From positions 1 through 9,007 of the forward strand of contig CAJMSL010000075.1 of assembly GCA_905216045.1 (NCBI GenBank): DNA of 9,007 nucleotides, given 5' to 3'. The stretch's first letter is position 1; each line of letters opens with the position of its first letter. Position numbers and translations under genes: made by a program. This DNA is from an uncultured bacterium (GTDB taxonomy: Bacteria > Actinomycetota > Coriobacteriia > Coriobacteriales > Coriobacteriaceae). Shown piece after piece: positions 6,741 to 9,007 of the stretch. Below the pieces are notes generated by a model that saw nothing but the letters and a program-made list of their open reading frames with translations, was not told the origin of the DNA and did no database searches.

Positions 6741-6782
6741 ACAATGGGGCAGCCCCGTTGTGGGACCTCACTGCGGGGCCCC
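6741..6782 (+). promoter_or_regulatory. GC-rich hairpin pair, possible attenuator
   Basis: The 21 nt at 6741-6761 form a near-perfect hairpin: ACAA·U·GGGG·C pairs with G·CCCC·G·UUGU around a single A, with one G·U pair on the plus strand. The CCCCG at 6753-6757 can instead pair with CGGGG at 6774-6778, and GGGG at 6746-6749 with CCCC at 6779-6782, followed by a T-rich run (TTTGCTTTG). These pairings are mutually exclusive. It lies upstream of the tail remnant at 6834 and may be a leader or terminator relic of that lost gene. Confidence 0.3.
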
Positions 6783-6833
6783 TTTGCTTTGTATGAATCT
6801 TCTATCGCTCCGGAACGACACCGCTCCGCAGGG

Positions 6834-6890
6834 TCACCCTCAGCAACCTACATGACGCAGATCATGCTGCCCGCCACCACGCCCAAATAA
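6834..6890 (+). pseudogene. Second tail remnant related to 5465-5557
   Basis: The frame reads SPSATYMTQIMLPATTPK and stops with TAA. It matches the remnant after the MATE gene at ATY, TQI, P and the final PK/SK-TAA, and the DNA similarity continues into the following hairpin (17 of the 25 bases starting at AAATAA are identical). Upstream in this frame (6792-6833) there is no recognisable domain and no convincing start. As with the first copy, the ending suggests a GyrI-like effector-binding domain of a regulator, with low certainty. It is followed at once by a strong terminator, as a gene end would be. Confidence 0.45.
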
Positions 6891-6928
6891 AAACCTCCCG
6901 GAAAGTATCAACCTTTCCGGGAGGTTTT
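6890..6928. terminator. Bidirectional Rho-independent terminator
   Basis: A perfect 16-bp stem (6890-6905 with 6913-6928, core CCTCCCGGAAAG) with a 7-nt loop is bounded by an A tract on the left and a T tract on the right. It can therefore stop transcription in both directions. On the minus strand it ends ligA, whose stop codon is about 20 bp away. On the plus strand it follows the stop of the tail remnant directly. Confidence 0.92.
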
Positions 6929-6948
6929 CTAATTTGATTATCGATGTC

Positions 6949-9007
6949 CTAAGCCTGGGGCACCTCGCCGGTCGCAAGGATCTGCTCGAGTGCGTCCTCA
7001 TCCAGCACGGGTACGCCCAGCTGTTCGGCCTTGGTGAGTTTGGAGCCCGCCTTGGGGCCGGCGACCAGATAGCTCGTCTTCTTCGACACGCTGCCCGAAA
7101 CCTTGGCGCCGAGCACCTTGAGCGCCGCGCCTGCCTCGTCGCGCGTGCGGTTGACGAGCGTGCCGGTGAGCACGAAGGTCAGACCCGCGAGCGGCTGTGC
7201 GTCGGCGAGCTCGCCTGCCACGCCAGCGTCGGCTGCGGCTTGCGCATGAGCGGCGCCCAAGTCGACCTCGAGAGACAGGCCCGCTTGGCGCAGACGCTCC
7301 AGCACGGCAAGATTTTCGGGCACGGCCAGGAACTGCTTGACGCTCGCCGCAATCTTGGGACCGATGCCCTCGCACTCGGCGATGTCCTCTTCGCTCGCCA
7401 AGATGAGCTTATCAATCGACAGGAATCGCTCGGCGATGACCTCGCCCACGCTCTTGCCCACGTGGCGGATGCCCAGGGCAAACAGCACGCGACCGAGCGG
7501 CTGGCTCTTGGACTTGTTGAGCTCGGCGATGATTTTCTCGGCCGTCTTGAGGCCCACCGGAATGGGGTCGCCCTTCTTGACGCCCTTTTTGCTGTTGGAG
7601 CTGGCATAGGTGCGCCCTGTGTCCAGGCCTGCGATGTCGTCGACCGTGAGCTGGTAGAAGTCCGCGACATCGTGAATCAGCCCGGCGGCGATCATCTTGT
7701 CGACGATCTCGTCGCCCAGGCCGTCGACGTCCATGCAGCCGCGGCTCACCCAGTGAAGCAGGCGCTCCTTGAGCTGCGCGGGGCAGTCGATGGAGACGCA
7801 GCGGTAAGCGACCTCGCCGTCCTCGTGGACCACGGGGCTGCCGCACACGGGGCAGATCTCGGGCATGTGCCAGTCGACCGAATCGGCCGGGCGCTTGTCG
7901 AGCACCGGGCCCACGACCTCGGGAATCACGTCGCCCGCCTTGTGCACGATGATAGTGTCGCCCTCGCGCACGTTTTTGCGGCGGATCTCGTCGATGTTGT
8001 GCAGCGTGGCGCGCGCGATGGTGGAGCCGGCGACCGTCACCGGGTCGAACTCGGCGACCGGCGTGAGCACACCGGTGCGGCCCACCTGGATGCGGATTTC
8101 GCGCAGGATGGTCTGCTTTTCCTCGGGCGGGAACTTAAAGGCAATGGCCCAGCGTGGCGCGCGGGCGGTAAAGCCCAGGTCGAGCTGCTGTTGAAAGCTG
8201 TCGACCTTTACGACCACGCCGTCGATGTCGTAATCCAGGTCGCCGCGATGCTCGAGCGCCTGGGCACAGAACTCGTGGACTTCGGCCGGCGTGGCGCAAC
8301 GAGCCACGTTGGGGTTGACGCTAAAGCCGGCGCTACGCAGCCAATCGAGGAACTCGCGCTGGCTGTGGACGTGCAGCGGGTCGGTATCGGCGATGGCATA
8401 GATAAAGGTGGCTAGGTCGCGGCGAGCCGTGATCTTGGGGTCCTTTTGGCGCAGGCTGCCGGCGGCGGCGTTGCGCGGGTTGGCGAAGGGGTCGCGCCCC
8501 TCGGCATCGGCCTCGTCGTTCAGACGAACAAAGCTGCCCTTGGGCATATAGACCTCGCCGCGTACTTCGATGGTACGCTCGCGGTCGGCACCCATGTGGG
8601 CGAGCGCCGGCTCGGACAGGTGCATGGGCACATCCTTGATGGTGCGGACATTGAGCGACACATCCTCGCCCGTTGTGCCGTCACCGCGCGTGGCGGCGCG
8701 CACAAAGGTGCCGTTTTGATAGGTAAGCGCCACGCCCAGACCGTCGATCTTAAGCTCGCAGGTATAGGTGACGCTGCCGGCACCGAGCGCATCCTCGGTG
8801 CGCTGGAGCCACGCGTCGAGTTCATCCAGATCCATGGCATCGTCCATGGAATACATGCGTGCCATGTGCGTGACCGGCGTAAACTGCTCGCTCACGTAGC
8901 CGCCCACGCGCTGGGTATAGCTGTCGGGCGTAACCAAATCGGGGTAGGTGGCCTCGATTTCCTGCAGTTCAACGAGCATTTTGTCGAAGGCGGCGTCCGT
9001 GATCTCG
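6949..9007 (-). CDS. ligA: NAD-dependent DNA ligase LigA (5' end outside window)
   Basis: LigA seals nicks between Okazaki fragments and in repair, using NAD+ to adenylate its lysine. About 685 residues are visible. Coding continues past the first internal Met (8979) to the window edge as EITDAAFDK, a conserved LigA region, so some 30-40 N-terminal residues are missing. Counting from that Met, landmarks are the adenylation motif KIDG (77-80, nucleophile K77), RGEVYMP (140-146), NPRNAAAGSLRQ (168-179), DIDGVVVK (251-258), WAIAFKFPPEE (277-287), the OB-fold GRTGVLTPVAEF (300-311), a zinc finger with C376, C379, C394 and C399, helix-hairpin-helix repeats (about 410-550) and a BRCT domain (about 596-676). 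All domains are intact. A lysine-rich stretch near 459-470 within the post-zinc-finger region looks like a small insertion. The stop is TAG at 6951-6949, followed by a strong terminator. Confidence 0.98.
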   Translation of the reverse strand, partial: EITDAAFDKMLVELQEIEATYPDLVTPDSYTQRVGGYVSEQFTPVTHMARMYSMDDAMDLDELDAWLQRTEDALGAGSVTYTCELKIDGLGVALTYQNGTFVRAATRGDGTTGEDVSLNVRTIKDVPMHLSEPALAHMGADRERTIEVRGEVYMPKGSFVRLNDEADAEGRDPFANPRNAAAGSLRQKDPKITARRDLATFIYAIADTDPLHVHSQREFLDWLRSAGFSVNPNVARCATPAEVHEFCAQALEHRGDLDYDIDGVVVKVDSFQQQLDLGFTARAPRWAIAFKFPPEEKQTILREIRIQVGRTGVLTPVAEFDPVTVAGSTIARATLHNIDEIRRKNVREGDTIIVHKAGDVIPEVVGPVLDKRPADSVDWHMPEICPVCGSPVVHEDGEVAYRCVSIDCPAQLKERLLHWVSRGCMDVDGLGDEIVDKMIAAGLIHDVADFYQLTVDDIAGLDTGRTYASSNSKKGVKKGDPIPVGLKTAEKIIAELNKSKSQPLGRVLFALGIRHVGKSVGEVIAERFLSIDKLILASEEDIAECEGIGPKIAASVKQFLAVPENLAVLERLRQAGLSLEVDLGAAHAQAAADAGVAGELADAQPLAGLTFVLTGTLVNRTRDEAGAALKVLGAKVSGSVSKKTSYLVAGPKAGSKLTKAEQLGVPVLDEDALEQILATGEVPQA

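Noticed and set aside
6934..8415. 493-codon plus-strand open frame opposite ligA
   Set aside because: It has a similar His/Ala/Arg-rich composition, no domain, and lies antisense to intact LigA.
8949..8979. ATG at 8979 as the ligA start
   Set aside because: Coding continues in frame to the window edge with conserved LigA residues (ITDAAFDK), so the true start is outside.
1..9007. CRISPR array, tRNA/rRNA genes, transposase or prophage genes
   Set aside because: No regularly spaced repeats, cloverleaf or rRNA-like sequence, or transposase or phage motifs were seen on either strand.

Overview
The window looks like a high-GC actinobacterial chromosome segment. The strongly G/C-biased third codon positions, the style of the ABC, MATE and LigA proteins and the short AT-richer intergenic gaps suggest a gut Coriobacteriia such as Collinsella. 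That placement is inference from sequence style, not a database match.

Layout. Positions 1-131 hold no gene but carry a 27-bp-stem inverted repeat (18-82), at the downstream end of a two-gene minus-strand operon. That operon (3852 down to 132) encodes the two half-transporters of a heterodimeric ABC exporter, the genes overlapping by 8 nt. A 260-bp divergent control region (3853-4112) carries a strong sigma70-type promoter for the ABC operon and, facing the other way, a MerR-type promoter (19-bp spacer filled by a palindrome) for a plus-strand MATE-family efflux pump (4113-5459). The two export systems therefore sit back to back, and the MATE gene is probably induced by a MerR-family regulator that is not intact in the window.

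From about 5465 to 6890 the window is accessory in character. Two decayed, mutually related gene tails on the plus strand (5465-5557 and 6834-6890) bracket a minus-strand toxin-antitoxin module. The module consists of a Phd/YefM-like antitoxin (6664-6272), a PIN-domain toxin (6275-5853) and a third, degraded Phd-type antitoxin (5845-5600). Both tails resemble the last strand of GyrI-like effector-binding domains found at the C-terminus of many MerR/AraC-type regulators. This would fit a lost regulator for the MATE promoter, but that is a hypothesis.

The right end is ligA, the essential NAD-dependent DNA ligase, on the minus strand (9007-6949, start beyond the window). A 16-bp perfect hairpin (6890-6928), flanked by A and T tracts, serves as a terminator for ligA and for the plus-strand remnant.

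The items most worth a second look are the paired gene tails around the TA island, the MerR-type promoter without its regulator, the hexamer-filled palindrome in the TA promoter, and the long inverted repeat at the left edge.
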